Below, one piece after another: positions 1-9,443 of a stretch of DNA of 64,000 bases. Made by a program: the position numbers and the translations under genes. This DNA comes from a bacterium (GTDB taxonomy: Bacteria; Calditrichota; Calditrichia; RBG-13-44-9; J042): positions 1 to 64,000 of the forward strand of contig WFTQ01000025.1 in NCBI GenBank assembly GCA_015485355.1, in the 5' to 3' direction. The notes under the pieces are model-generated. The model worked only from the letters and a program-made list of their open reading frames with translations, did no database searches and was not told the DNA's origin. Position 1 is the stretch's first letter; each line of letters opens with the position of its first letter.

Positions 1-20
1 CAGATGTGTATAAGAGACAG
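1..20. other. residual Tn5/Nextera adapter (assembly artefact)
   Basis: Bases 2-20 read AGATGTGTATAAGAGACAG, exactly the 19-bp Tn5 mosaic end used in tagmentation libraries. It sits at the very first bases of the window, where an untrimmed read end would be. It is not biological sequence, and the contig probably stops here because of read ends. Confidence 0.95.
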
Positions 21-64
21 CGATATATAATTTAGTTAAAAAGGAAAAATTAGGAGCACGAAAA

Positions 65-1138
65 GTGAGCCGCATTTACGGAAGATCGCAGAAATTAAAT
101 GAGCAGATTTACGAAGTTAAACTTCGCATTCCGGAGTGGAAAGTCTTATTCGCCCTGGATGGTTCCATGGATGAGGGTGCTCTGGCGGAGTTTCTGGAAA
201 TGGAGGTTACCGAGGTGCGGGCCGTTCTGGACCGTTTGAAGGAAAAACAACTGATAGAAGAGGTGTCGGCTGAGGAAGCGGCCGCGGCTTCGGAGGCGGA
301 GGCGGCACCGGAAGCCGTCGACCGGGCTTCCCGGGAAGCGGCGCCGTCCGAACCCGAAGCGGCATCGGATTCCGGACCGGAGGATCGTTTGATTGAGTTT
401 GACGAAGCGGAAGAAACGCCGGAATTGGAAGAGCCGGCATCGGTGAATGGGTCCCCGGCTGAGGAAGAAGCCACAGAGGAGGCTCAAGGCTCTGACGAGG
501 AATTCGATCGCCTGATCGGCGAACTGTTTGAAGAAGAGCCGGCGGCCAATGAAGAACCTCTCTCCGGCGGTGCCAAATCCGCTCAGAGTCCCGCACCCGA
601 AGAGGAAACCCATGTGGCCACCGAAGATGAGTTGGACCTGGAAGGCATGTTCGAGGAAGAACTGACCGAAACCGAGGAAAGTCTCACCGAAGTCATGGAA
701 GAAATGGAAGAAGAAGCAACCGCCGAAGAAGGGGTTCCCGAAGTGGTGGAGGAAAAAGAACCCCTTCCCAAAAAAACCATCATGGTGGTGGACGATAGTG
801 TCGTCATTCGGAAAATGGTGGAAATCGCCCTGGAAAATGAGGAACATTTCGAGATCGTTACCATTGGAAATGGCAAGGAGGCCCTCAAATATCTGGATGA
901 GCAGCTACCCGATCTGATTTTACTGGACATTATGCTCCCGGATGTCAATGGTCTGGATGTATTGAAGGCCATAAAGGCCAGTGATCGCAGTAAAAACATC
1001 CCGGTATTGATGTTGTCGGCGAAGGATACTCCCAGAGAGACCACCCATGCCAAGGAACTGGGAGCCAATGGATTTATATCGAAACCCTTCAAGGACGAGG
1101 AGTTAATCGCTAAAATTAAAGAATTGGTTGAGGGCTAA
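65..1138 (+). CDS. PixG/PatA-like response regulator with acidic linker
   Basis: This 357-residue protein has three parts. Residues 1-65 look like a small winged-helix module. Residues 66-235 are a very acidic, Glu/Ala/Pro-rich and probably disordered linker. Residues 237-357 are a CheY-like receiver with the VDD acidic pocket, the phospho-acceptor Asp288 (in LLDIMLP) and the conserved Lys in SKPF. There is no output domain after the receiver. The GTG start at 65 is supported by AGGAG at 52-56. It is the first gene of the chemosensory operon, the slot held by PixG/PatA (PilG in cyanobacterial nomenclature) in type-IV-pilus phototaxis loci. It is probably phosphorylated by the CheA encoded at 3917. 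The output partner is unknown. Confidence 0.85.
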   Translation: MSRIYGRSQKLNEQIYEVKLRIPEWKVLFALDGSMDEGALAEFLEMEVTEVRAVLDRLKEKQLIEEVSAEEAAAASEAEAAPEAVDRASREAAPSEPEAASDSGPEDRLIEFDEAEETPELEEPASVNGSPAEEEATEEAQGSDEEFDRLIGELFEEEPAANEEPLSGGAKSAQSPAPEEETHVATEDELDLEGMFEEELTETEESLTEVMEEMEEEATAEEGVPEVVEEKEPLPKKTIMVVDDSVVIRKMVEIALENEEHFEIVTIGNGKEALKYLDEQLPDLILLDIMLPDVNGLDVLKAIKASDRSKNIPVLMLSAKDTPRETTHAKELGANGFISKPFKDEELIAKIKELVEG

Positions 1139-1146
1139 AATTTTAC

Positions 1147-1542
1147 ATGGCTAAAATTTTAGTCGTTGAAGACAGTACGGTCGATCGATTGGTCATTCGC
1201 CGCTTTCTGGCCGATACGCCCCACGAGGTGCGGGAGGTGGAACATCCGCGCCAGGTTCCTGCGATTGTGGAGCAGTGGCGGCCGGATCTGATCCTGTTGG
1301 ACATTGTTATGCCCGAGGTGAACGGATACGAAATCTGTCGTAACCTGAAGCGGAACCGGCGCACGGCGAATATTCCGGTCATCTTTATCACCGCCAAAAA
1401 ACAAAAAAGCGATATCTATTGGGGGAAAAAACAGGGGGCCGAGGAGTATTTGACCAAACCCATCAATCAGGATGTGCTTTTACGCACCATCGATAAATGG
1501 CTGGCAGATAAAAAACACGTGAACATCGATGAACAATTATAA
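1147..1542 (+). CDS. single-domain response regulator (PilH/CheY-like)
   Basis: This 131-residue protein is a stand-alone receiver domain. It shows the VVEDS acidic pocket near residues 6-10, phospho-acceptor Asp52 within LLDIVMP, Thr in FITAKK and Lys in TKPI. No output domain is attached, as in CheY and PilH. It starts 8 bases after the previous gene and its 3' end overlaps the CheW gene by 14 bases, so the genes are translationally linked. Within a Pil/Pix cluster the second receiver usually acts as the PilH-type regulator or phosphate sink. That role is inferred from position only. Confidence 0.88.
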   Translation: MAKILVVEDSTVDRLVIRRFLADTPHEVREVEHPRQVPAIVEQWRPDLILLDIVMPEVNGYEICRNLKRNRRTANIPVIFITAKKQKSDIYWGKKQGAEEYLTKPINQDVLLRTIDKWLADKKHVNIDEQL

Positions 1543-1999
1543 TGACCGAAATGCAGAACATGGGGAACGCTTATCGATATTTGAGCTGTATACCCATTTC
1601 TTTGCCCTGGAAATTTCCCAGATTCGTGAAGTCATTCCCTTGCCGGCTTACACCCCTCTGCCCAATTCCAACCGCACCTATATTGGGGTCTTTAATCTGC
1701 GGGGGGAAATCTACCCCTTAGCCGACATTTCTCCGCTGCTGGGCTTCCCCAATAAGGAAATTTATACAGACGATATGGTCGTGCTGATCGAGAATGAAGA
1801 AATGGTGGTAGGCTTCATTGTTGACAAGATTTACGGAATGATCCATATCAACACCGCAGAAATTAAACTGCCTAAGGGATTGGTGCCCCACTCGATGGAA
1901 AAATATATTGCCGGGGTGGTGGAGTATCAGCGGAAACAGTACTACATTCTGGACGTCGGCACCTTGTTTAAATCCCATGAATTGTTGGCCTTTATTTAA
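1529..1999 (+). CDS. CheW-like adaptor protein (PilI-like)
   Basis: The 156-residue product is a CheW domain, recognised by the IREVIPLP segment, the [12 protein letters not shown] core (residues 54-65) and a second half containing [12 protein letters not shown]. CheW proteins couple membrane chemoreceptors to the CheA kinase in the cytoplasmic array. It overlaps the upstream receiver gene by 14 bases and ends 10 bases before the receptor gene, so it belongs to the same transcript. By gene order it corresponds to PilI/PixI. Nothing unusual is visible in length or motifs. Confidence 0.9.
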   Translation: MNNYNDRNAEHGERLSIFELYTHFFALEISQIREVIPLPAYTPLPNSNRTYIGVFNLRGEIYPLADISPLLGFPNKEIYTDDMVVLIENEEMVVGFIVDKIYGMIHINTAEIKLPKGLVPHSMEKYIAGVVEYQRKQYYILDVGTLFKSHELLAFI

Positions 2000-2009
2000 A
2001 GAGGAGTAT

Positions 2010-3824
2010 ATGAAAGACACGTATATCGGGATTTTCTGGAAGTTTTTTGCCATCCTGGGCATCGCCACATTGGTCGTGGTCGGAGTGGTTACCTATCATT
2101 CGGTAAATGCCACCCGGCAAGAGATCCTGAAGGAGGGAGTGGATTACCTGACCCAGGTGGCCGGTCTGATCGCCCGATCGATTTCTGCGGAAGACATTCA
2201 AAAGGCCCTGATGGCAGAAGACAGAAAAAACGATTTCTACCTTGAAATTGAAACCCGGGTCCGAAGCTTTCATCAATTTTTAAGCACCTCCAATCGTCGG
2301 TTTCCCACGGAACATTTGTATATCCTGATTCCGGAATCTGAGCGAGCCCAATTATTTTTCTCCACCCGCACCCCATTTCGCTTTTTAGGTGATGCTCCCC
2401 GGTTTGCTCAAATTCAGGAAGTGGTTCAGAAGAAGGCGATTCTGCTGGTGCCGGCGCATTATGAATCCAACCGGATGGTGTTATCGGCGCTGGCCCCTAT
2501 CCTTGATTCTTTTGAACAGGTCCGGGCCGTAGTAAAAGTGGACCTGGCCAGCCAGACCATTCAGCAGCTGATGCCCGGATTTATGGGGCGTTTTTTGCTG
2601 TACCTGATTCCCGGGATGGTGCTCGCCTTTTTTTTAAGTTTCGGGATGAGTCGAATGGTGAGTTCCCCCATCAATAAGTACATCAGTTTCATTCATTCGC
2701 TGCCCGAGGATCGTTTCGATAAGCGCATTGAGATAAAGACCGGCGATGAGCTGGAACAGGTGGCGACCATGCTGAACGTTTTGTTGGATCGGTTGCAGGA
2801 ATTGAGCGAAAAGGAGGCCGAACAGGAGGAACTGCAGGAACAGATCACCCATTTGATGGAGACGGTATCGCGAGCGGCCGAAGGGGATTTTACCGTCACG
2901 GCCGAGGTTACGGCCAGTGCCCTGGGGGCGTTGTCGGATTCTTTTAATCTGATGGTCAGCGATTTGTCCAAGATTATTCGCAATGTCAAAGAGGCCTCGG
3001 ATAAGATCGCCCAATCCACCCGGGAAATATATTTGCACACGGAGGTGATGGCCCAGGGAGCCGAGACCCAGGCCAAGGAGATCGAGACCACCTATCAGGC
3101 GGCCAAAGAGATGGCCGATTTGATCAAGTATGCCAACGAACGCACCCTTCAGGCGGCCGAGACGGCGCGCAAGGCCGCTCAGGTGGCCGAGAGCGGAGAA
3201 AGCGTGGTACAGCATTCCATCAAAAGTATGCATCGCATTCGGGAAACGGTGCAGGAAACCGCCCGCAAGGTGCGCTTGCTGGGAGAAAGCTCCATGGAAA
3301 TCGGTGAAATTATCGAGGTGATTAGCGACATCGCCAACCGTACCAATTTGCTGGCGCTGAATGCCACCATCGAGGCGGCCCGTGCCGGGGAAGCCGGCCG
3401 GGGATTTGCCGTGGTTGCCGACGAAGTGCGCATGCTGGCGGAACGCTCCAGCCAGGCCGCAAAGGACATCGCCGTGCTGATCGAAAGCATCCAGGTGGGA
3501 ACCAGCGAGGTGGTGGAAGCCATGGAACAGGGCACCGCCGAAGTGGAAGAGGGTACCCGTTTGGTGGACGAAACCGGAACCGCCCTAAAGAATATTCGAG
3601 AAATGGTCCAGGATTCCTCCCATCTGATCACCGAAATTTCCGGTGCCTTTCAGCAGCAAACCAAAGCCAGCTTCGATATCGCTCATTCCATGGAACGCAT
3701 CGCTAACATTGCCAATAGCACGGCCGAAGGCGCCAGCAAATCCCGCGCCCTGGCCGCCGAAATGGAAAAATTATCCCGTGAATTGAACAGCACCATTTCC
3801 AAATTTAAATTGTCCCGAAGTTGA
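2010..3824 (+). CDS. methyl-accepting chemotaxis protein (PilJ-like)
   Basis: I place the start at ATG 2010, preceded by GAGGAG at 2001-2006, giving 604 residues. An upstream in-frame start would run through the CheW gene. A transmembrane helix at about residues 8-28 is followed by about 155 periplasmic residues of unrecognised type. A second helix at about 192-214, a HAMP region, and a long helical signalling domain follow. The conserved hairpin tip (from [20 protein letters not shown] onward) lies near residues 436-470. This is the receptor for the CheW/CheA pair in this operon. No cheR or cheB methylation genes are in the window. The sensed signal cannot be deduced. Confidence 0.9.
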   Translation: MKDTYIGIFWKFFAILGIATLVVVGVVTYHSVNATRQEILKEGVDYLTQVAGLIARSISAEDIQKALMAEDRKNDFYLEIETRVRSFHQFLSTSNRRFPTEHLYILIPESERAQLFFSTRTPFRFLGDAPRFAQIQEVVQKKAILLVPAHYESNRMVLSALAPILDSFEQVRAVVKVDLASQTIQQLMPGFMGRFLLYLIPGMVLAFFLSFGMSRMVSSPINKYISFIHSLPEDRFDKRIEIKTGDELEQVATMLNVLLDRLQELSEKEAEQEELQEQITHLMETVSRAAEGDFTVTAEVTASALGALSDSFNLMVSDLSKIIRNVKEASDKIAQSTREIYLHTEVMAQGAETQAKEIETTYQAAKEMADLIKYANERTLQAAETARKAAQVAESGESVVQHSIKSMHRIRETVQETARKVRLLGESSMEIGEIIEVISDIANRTNLLALNATIEAARAGEAGRGFAVVADEVRMLAERSSQAAKDIAVLIESIQVGTSEVVEAMEQGTAEVEEGTRLVDETGTALKNIREMVQDSSHLITEISGAFQQQTKASFDIAHSMERIANIANSTAEGASKSRALAAEMEKLSRELNSTISKFKLSRS

Positions 3825-3916
3825 AAAACAGGTATCCGCAACGCCCGAAACCGATGTACTCAACACATGCTTTGTGGGGAAAATGATTGGTATGAAATAA
3901 AAACCGCAGGTCGATC

Positions 3917-6900
3917 ATGAGACAGGACATACCCGTAAGTTTTGAATCCTATTATTTCGTGGAACTATTGAATACGATTCAAAATCAGGGAAAAAAGATT
4001 TATGATGGCGAGGCGTACGACTGTTTGATGAAATTTGTCCAGTATTTAAGCCGGGAAGAAGACGCTTTCCAGAATATCGAGAATCTGGCCAATTACCATA
4101 AAACCAGTGATCTGGCCATCTTCTTTTCGGACATATTGGAACGCTTGCCTCAAATTTCGCCCACCAGTGCCCTGGAAAAGCTTCCTTCCCATGCGTCGGA
4201 CTTTCTGGAAATTTTTAATCTGCTGGTGGCGGACGAGGAATGGAAAGGTTATCTGGAAACGCAGCTGGGGCTCCGCCGCGAGACCACGGCACCCCTGGAA
4301 GGGGAAAAAAGTTTCTCCGAGTTTCGCGAAGAACTGATTCGGGAAACCTTTCATCGAATGGTGAACACCCTTGCCCCGGAACGACAAAAGGAATTGTGGG
4401 ATTTCCTGCAGCGGAGTTTGACGGATGCGGATTTTCTGGATCGGCTTCTGGAAGCGGAGATCGATGGCCGTATGGGAAATTTTGTGGACCTGACTTTTTG
4501 GCTGGGGGACGATCAGCCGGTCATCGATTCCGGAGAGAATTACCTGGCCGAATTGTCCCGGCGCATTGAGGAATGGATTCGACTGGGGGAAGCGATCCAT
4601 CAGGCGGACCGGGAAGCCATTCAGCGCGTGCTGACAGGGGAAGTCCCGGAGATTGCTTCCGGCTCCGTGGAAGCCGAACCGCCTTTTGAGGAGCTCTTTG
4701 ATGCGGCGGAATCCGCGGCGGCCGCCCAAGAACCCCCCGTACCGGGCGGGGAAGAGGTGACCCGAGAACTGACCGAACTGGCCGAAAAGGCTCGCCGGTT
4801 AGAGGAGAAAAAGAAAAGCCCTCCGCAATCCTCCGAAGAAGAGGCCAGGCGGCGGCAATTACTGCGGGATTATGTGGTGAGCGAAATGAACGGTTATAAA
4901 GAGGAGATCGGGACGCTCATACAGCGATTGGTGGAACAAGGCCGTGATGAGAAATTGCTGAATTATTTATTCGACAGTCTCAAATCTTTAAAAGATATTG
5001 GAAAAATCCACAATTATCCGGGCATCGAGCTGGTGGCCGATCGCCTATTGCAAATGTTTGAGGCCGCGGAGAAAATCTCCGCCTCCGCCCGAAAAACACT
5101 CACCGCTCTTTTCGATGAGTTACCGGCATACATTGATGCCAATCTGTCTGGGCAGGATGCCGTATCCATGCAAACAATTACCAGGACGTTGAAGAAGTTG
5201 GAATCCGCCCTCAAGCTGGCGCCGGATGCTGTCCCGGTACGGGACGAAACCACCCTGGGCCATGCCTTTCAGGAAATTTTGACCCGCTACGGCCAGCGCA
5301 TGCTGGAGCTGTTGCAAAACGTTCCCCTGCGCGATTGGAAGCGGGAAGACCTGCGACGGGTCAAAGCCATTTTTAACAACCTGGAATACTGGACGGACGT
5401 CTTAAACCTGCACGATGCCCTTCGGGTGATCCGGCAGTTAAAGGGATTAATGACCACAAAAACCCGTAAACAACTGCAGGACCATCAGGTCGAAGTATTG
5501 AAAGAGTTTCTGGGTTTCTGGCAGACCGATTTTGTGACCGCCGATGACAGCGTTTGGCAGGATTGGTCCCAACGGCTGGAAGCGCTGACCAGCGAACTGG
5601 CCACGGTGTCTGTGGAAGGCGCCCGGGAGGCCCTGCAGGAGGTCCTGATCCGGAAGATTCGACGATTGAAACGCGAAGCCGCCGAATGGCCCGCCGGCTT
5701 TTCGGCTTTTCTGCGGGAGCGATTCCGCAGTTTCGCCGGCCAATTGTCCTGGGATGCCCGCATCCTGGACCGCGACCCCTTACGTCGGCTGGCGGAGGCT
5801 TTCAACCGGAAGCTGGCCACCATCGGCGAGGAAGGCCCGGTGTCGTCTCCGGAAGTGCTCGCCGCTTTTCAGGAATTGATGGATCGGTTGGCGCAGGCGG
5901 TCACCGATGCCGGGGCAGAAGAGGCCGCCCGAAAGGCATTGGATGCCTTTTTCCAGAATTGGCAACCGGAAACGGTGGTTTCCGCGGCGGAACCCCGGAC
6001 CAAAACCGAGGCTGCCCCCGCAACCCCGGAAATCACCGATGAAGAAATTGAACGGGTGTTTGTTCAAGAAGCCGCCCGGTACCTTGCCACCATGAGGGAG
6101 CTTTTATCCGCATTGAAGCAAAGGCCCGAGCGGGTGGAGAACTGGAAAAAATTGGGGGTGCAGGCCCACACGCTCAGGGGATCGGCCCAGATGATCGGTC
6201 GGGAGGAGATCGCCCGAATGGTGGCACCGCTGGAAGAAGTGGCCGAAGCCGTGGAGCAACAGAACTATGCTCCGGGCACAGAAATGGTGGAAGAGCTGAC
6301 AGACCTGTTGGATCGGGTGGAGCAGAACATTCAGGGTACTGCGGCGCCGGTGGATGAATTGAGTCGGCGGATCCGGGAACGCCTGGCCGCATCCCCAGAG
6401 GCTTCCATGCCGGAGGAGGGGGAGGTATCCGAAACCCCGGTTGAATCCGCAGCGCCCCGGGGAGAAGCAGAAGCCTCCGTCGAGGGGGAAGCAGAAGCCC
6501 CCTCTGTAGCACCGGAGGAAAGTGAAGAATTTATTTCTTTAAAAGAAAAAGATCCGGAACTGGTCACCATTTTCAAGGATGAAGTCAAGGACAACATCGA
6601 ACTGGTGGAGGCAACCCTCAATAACCTGGAAAAATTTACTTACGATAAAAAGGCTTTTCAGGACATTGAACAGGCGGTTCACGAAGTGCGCACCGCCGCC
6701 AAAATGCTGGGCTTGAGTGAAATCGGCGATCTGGCCGAGTATCTGGAAAAAGTGGTGGAAAAAATCATCCGCAAGGAAATGGATGATTGGAGAGCGATGA
6801 TTCCGTCTTTGCGGCGGGGAATGCAAGTCATCCAGGAAATGACGGCAACGGGTCGGGTGGAAAAGGAGCTCTACGAAACCTTGATCACGGATTTGCAGCA

Positions 6901-9397
6901 GATCATCGAATTGCAACGCTTACCGACCGCCGAACGACGGACACCGGAACCTGCAGAGGAAACCGTGATCCCTGAGGGGCGGATTCCGCGCAACCTCATC
7001 GATCTTTTTTATCAGGAAACCCGAGAACGGCTGGAGGATATCAATTACCTGCTATTGAAGCTGGAAAAATCGCCTGACGATACGGAACTGCTGCATCAAC
7101 TGATGCGCAATCTGCATACCCTGAAAGGGTCCGCCGCCATGGTCAATGCACATTCCATGGAGCGACTGGCCCACATAACGGAAGAGCTTCTGGAGAGGCA
7201 ATCCCGTAAAAACGCCCGGCTTACGCCGGAGATGTTCGATGTTCTGTTTGAAATTCACGATGAATTTGTCTTCATGGTGGAAGAGTTAAAGCGTACCGGA
7301 GAAGAGAAGTTCCGAAAATATACCGATCTGGTGCAGCGGATTCGCGATCTGGCCCAGGAGATTGATCTGGAAGAGGCCGAAGCTTTCCGGGAGGCACCGT
7401 CGGTTGCCGCGCCCGAAAAGCCGCCGGCCGCCCCCCAATTGCGGGCCGAAGATGAGTATGTGATCCCTGTAACGGGGGAACAAAAGCCGGCTTCCAGGGA
7501 AAGCGAATCCTTTATCCGCTTGAACATGCAGCAGATGGATCGCCTGTTGAACGCCGCCGCGGAATTGCTTGTGGGCCACACGCAGTTTCGCAATCAATTG
7601 GAACGCTTCAAAGGATTTGGTCCTCAAATTGACGCCAACCTGAAAATGTTTCAGGAAACCGAGGCTCATTTACACACCCTGCTCAAAGAGCAGAATCGTA
7701 TTTCCCAGAATCTGCTGAAACAGGAGGATCTGGAACCGGGCATTAAAGAAGCGCTGGAGAAACATTTGCAAAATCTGGAAAAGATCGGCGGGAATTTGAA
7801 AGAACTGCACGGGCAAGTCCAAACCTTTATGCTGACTTTTCGGGAATTTGCCCGAACATCGGATGAAAATATTGAAAAGCTAAATAAAATCAGCACCGTG
7901 TTGCTGGACGAAATTATGGAGGCGCGCCTGGTGCCTATTCAATTGCTGTTTCAGCGGTTCCAGCGCCCGATCCGCGATCTGGCCCGCAAAGCGGAAAAGA
8001 AGATCCGCTTGAGCATCCAGGGAGAACAAACCGAGCTGGATCGTACCCTGATCGATCACCTTTATGAACCGCTGCTCCATGTTATTCGCAATGCCATTGA
8101 TCATGGCATAGAACCTGTGGAGGAGCGGCGTCGGCTGGGCAAGCCGGAAGAGGGCTTTATTGAAATCAAGGCTCAACGTTCCCGTAATCAGGTGCTGATT
8201 GAAATTCGGGATGACGGGCGGGGTATTGACCTGGAAAAGGTGAAGGAAAAAGTGGTCGAAAAGGGCCTGGCAAAACCCGAAGAAGTGGCCCGAATGAGCG
8301 AGGCGGAATTGTATCCCTTCCTGTTTTATCCCGGTTTCTCGACCCGGGAAGAAACCACCCTGGTATCCGGTCGGGGCGTGGGACTGGATGCGGTGAAAGC
8401 CCAAATCGAAAAAATTAAAGGGGACTTGCGCATCCTTTCGGAAAAGGATAAAGGGACAACCTTCCTCTTCCGGGTTCCCATATCGTTATCCCTGATTCAA
8501 GCGATGATGGTGGAAGTCAATCAGCATGTGTATTCCATTCCGCTGATCCAGGTGGAAGAGACCACCCATGCCCGGGGTCGGGACCTGTTAAAAACCGACG
8601 AGGGTTATCGTTTTAAGCACAAAGGCCTGGATATTCCGGCGTTCTACCTCAGCAGTCTGTTGCGCATGCCCGGTGAAGAGGAGGAAAGCATTGCGCCGGA
8701 CCAGGAATATCCGGTGATCATTGTTCAGGATGAGGGGAATCGGGTGGCCTTTATAGTGGATCGCATCGTTCGGCGGGAAGAAATACTGATCAAGTCGTTG
8801 GGTCCGGGGCTGCGCCGGCTGAAATATATCGCCGGTGGTTCCATTCGTGAGGATGGCCATGTGGTTCTGGTGTTGGATGTGGCGCAGATCATCGAAGATA
8901 CCACCCGCCGGATGAATCGTTCCGGTGGGATACCGGCTCCCACCGCGCCCGGCCCTGCCCGACCGCGCCGCTCGCTGCGCTCCAGAAAACCCCAAAAAAT
9001 CCGCAAAGTGGTGGTGGAAGGCCGCGACCCCGTCGTCCTGATTGTGGACGATTCCATCAGCATCCGAAAATACGTGAGCGGGATTTTCACCGATCATCAC
9101 TACCAGACCCTGGTGGCCAAAAACGGCTCGGAAGCCCTGAATCTGTTGCAAAAACATCAGGTGGATTTGATCATAACCGATCTGGAAATGCCGCAAATGT
9201 CAGGCTATGAATTCATCAAGGCCATACGGGAACACCCCGATTTGCAAGCGTTGCCCGTTGTCGTTTTAACCGGGCGCACCGGTAAAAAATTCGAAGAACT
9301 GAGCATGGACCTGGGTGCCGATGCTTACGTCAACAAGCCGTTTAAAGATATGGAGCTATTACAGCTGGTAAACAAATTTATTGTTCGGAAAAAATAG
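3917..9397 (+). CDS. large CheA/ChpA/PilL-type hybrid histidine kinase
   Basis: This 1826-residue kinase is about three times the length of E. coli CheA. Three Hpt-like helical modules are visible: around His751 (HTLRGSAQ), His922 (HEVRTAAKMLG, degenerate) and His1067 (HTLKGSAA, canonical). Long helical regions before residue 700 may hold further degenerate modules. Then come a dimerisation region, the ATPase with its N box at HVIRNAIDHG (His1388, Asn1392) and G boxes DDGRGID and GRGVGLDA, a CheW-like regulatory domain, and a C-terminal receiver with acceptor Asp1755. This layout matches ChpA/PilL kinases of type-IV-pilus systems. It closes the operon after the receptor gene, with a 92-base gap and only a weak ribosome site. 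Confidence 0.92.
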   Translation: MRQDIPVSFESYYFVELLNTIQNQGKKIYDGEAYDCLMKFVQYLSREEDAFQNIENLANYHKTSDLAIFFSDILERLPQISPTSALEKLPSHASDFLEIFNLLVADEEWKGYLETQLGLRRETTAPLEGEKSFSEFREELIRETFHRMVNTLAPERQKELWDFLQRSLTDADFLDRLLEAEIDGRMGNFVDLTFWLGDDQPVIDSGENYLAELSRRIEEWIRLGEAIHQADREAIQRVLTGEVPEIASGSVEAEPPFEELFDAAESAAAAQEPPVPGGEEVTRELTELAEKARRLEEKKKSPPQSSEEEARRRQLLRDYVVSEMNGYKEEIGTLIQRLVEQGRDEKLLNYLFDSLKSLKDIGKIHNYPGIELVADRLLQMFEAAEKISASARKTLTALFDELPAYIDANLSGQDAVSMQTITRTLKKLESALKLAPDAVPVRDETTLGHAFQEILTRYGQRMLELLQNVPLRDWKREDLRRVKAIFNNLEYWTDVLNLHDALRVIRQLKGLMTTKTRKQLQDHQVEVLKEFLGFWQTDFVTADDSVWQDWSQRLEALTSELATVSVEGAREALQEVLIRKIRRLKREAAEWPAGFSAFLRERFRSFAGQLSWDARILDRDPLRRLAEAFNRKLATIGEEGPVSSPEVLAAFQELMDRLAQAVTDAGAEEAARKALDAFFQNWQPETVVSAAEPRTKTEAAPATPEITDEEIERVFVQEAARYLATMRELLSALKQRPERVENWKKLGVQAHTLRGSAQMIGREEIARMVAPLEEVAEAVEQQNYAPGTEMVEELTDLLDRVEQNIQGTAAPVDELSRRIRERLAASPEASMPEEGEVSETPVESAAPRGEAEASVEGEAEAPSVAPEESEEFISLKEKDPELVTIFKDEVKDNIELVEATLNNLEKFTYDKKAFQDIEQAVHEVRTAAKMLGLSEIGDLAEYLEKVVEKIIRKEMDDWRAMIPSLRRGMQVIQEMTATGRVEKELYETLITDLQQIIELQRLPTAERRTPEPAEETVIPEGRIPRNLIDLFYQETRERLEDINYLLLKLEKSPDDTELLHQLMRNLHTLKGSAAMVNAHSMERLAHITEELLERQSRKNARLTPEMFDVLFEIHDEFVFMVEELKRTGEEKFRKYTDLVQRIRDLAQEIDLEEAEAFREAPSVAAPEKPPAAPQLRAEDEYVIPVTGEQKPASRESESFIRLNMQQMDRLLNAAAELLVGHTQFRNQLERFKGFGPQIDANLKMFQETEAHLHTLLKEQNRISQNLLKQEDLEPGIKEALEKHLQNLEKIGGNLKELHGQVQTFMLTFREFARTSDENIEKLNKISTVLLDEIMEARLVPIQLLFQRFQRPIRDLARKAEKKIRLSIQGEQTELDRTLIDHLYEPLLHVIRNAIDHGIEPVEERRRLGKPEEGFIEIKAQRSRNQVLIEIRDDGRGIDLEKVKEKVVEKGLAKPEEVARMSEAELYPFLFYPGFSTREETTLVSGRGVGLDAVKAQIEKIKGDLRILSEKDKGTTFLFRVPISLSLIQAMMVEVNQHVYSIPLIQVEETTHARGRDLLKTDEGYRFKHKGLDIPAFYLSSLLRMPGEEEESIAPDQEYPVIIVQDEGNRVAFIVDRIVRREEILIKSLGPGLRRLKYIAGGSIREDGHVVLVLDVAQIIEDTTRRMNRSGGIPAPTAPGPARPRRSLRSRKPQKIRKVVVEGRDPVVLIVDDSISIRKYVSGIFTDHHYQTLVAKNGSEALNLLQKHQVDLIITDLEMPQMSGYEFIKAIREHPDLQALPVVVLTGRTGKKFEELSMDLGADAYVNKPFKDMELLQLVNKFIVRKK

Positions 9398-9443
9398 GAC
9401 GTTTTCCTTATATTTAAGCCAGGCAGGATGAAAAGGGATTTGG

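Noticed and set aside
1-20. end of a Tn5-like transposon
   Set aside because: Only the synthetic mosaic end is present, exactly at the contig edge, with no transposase.
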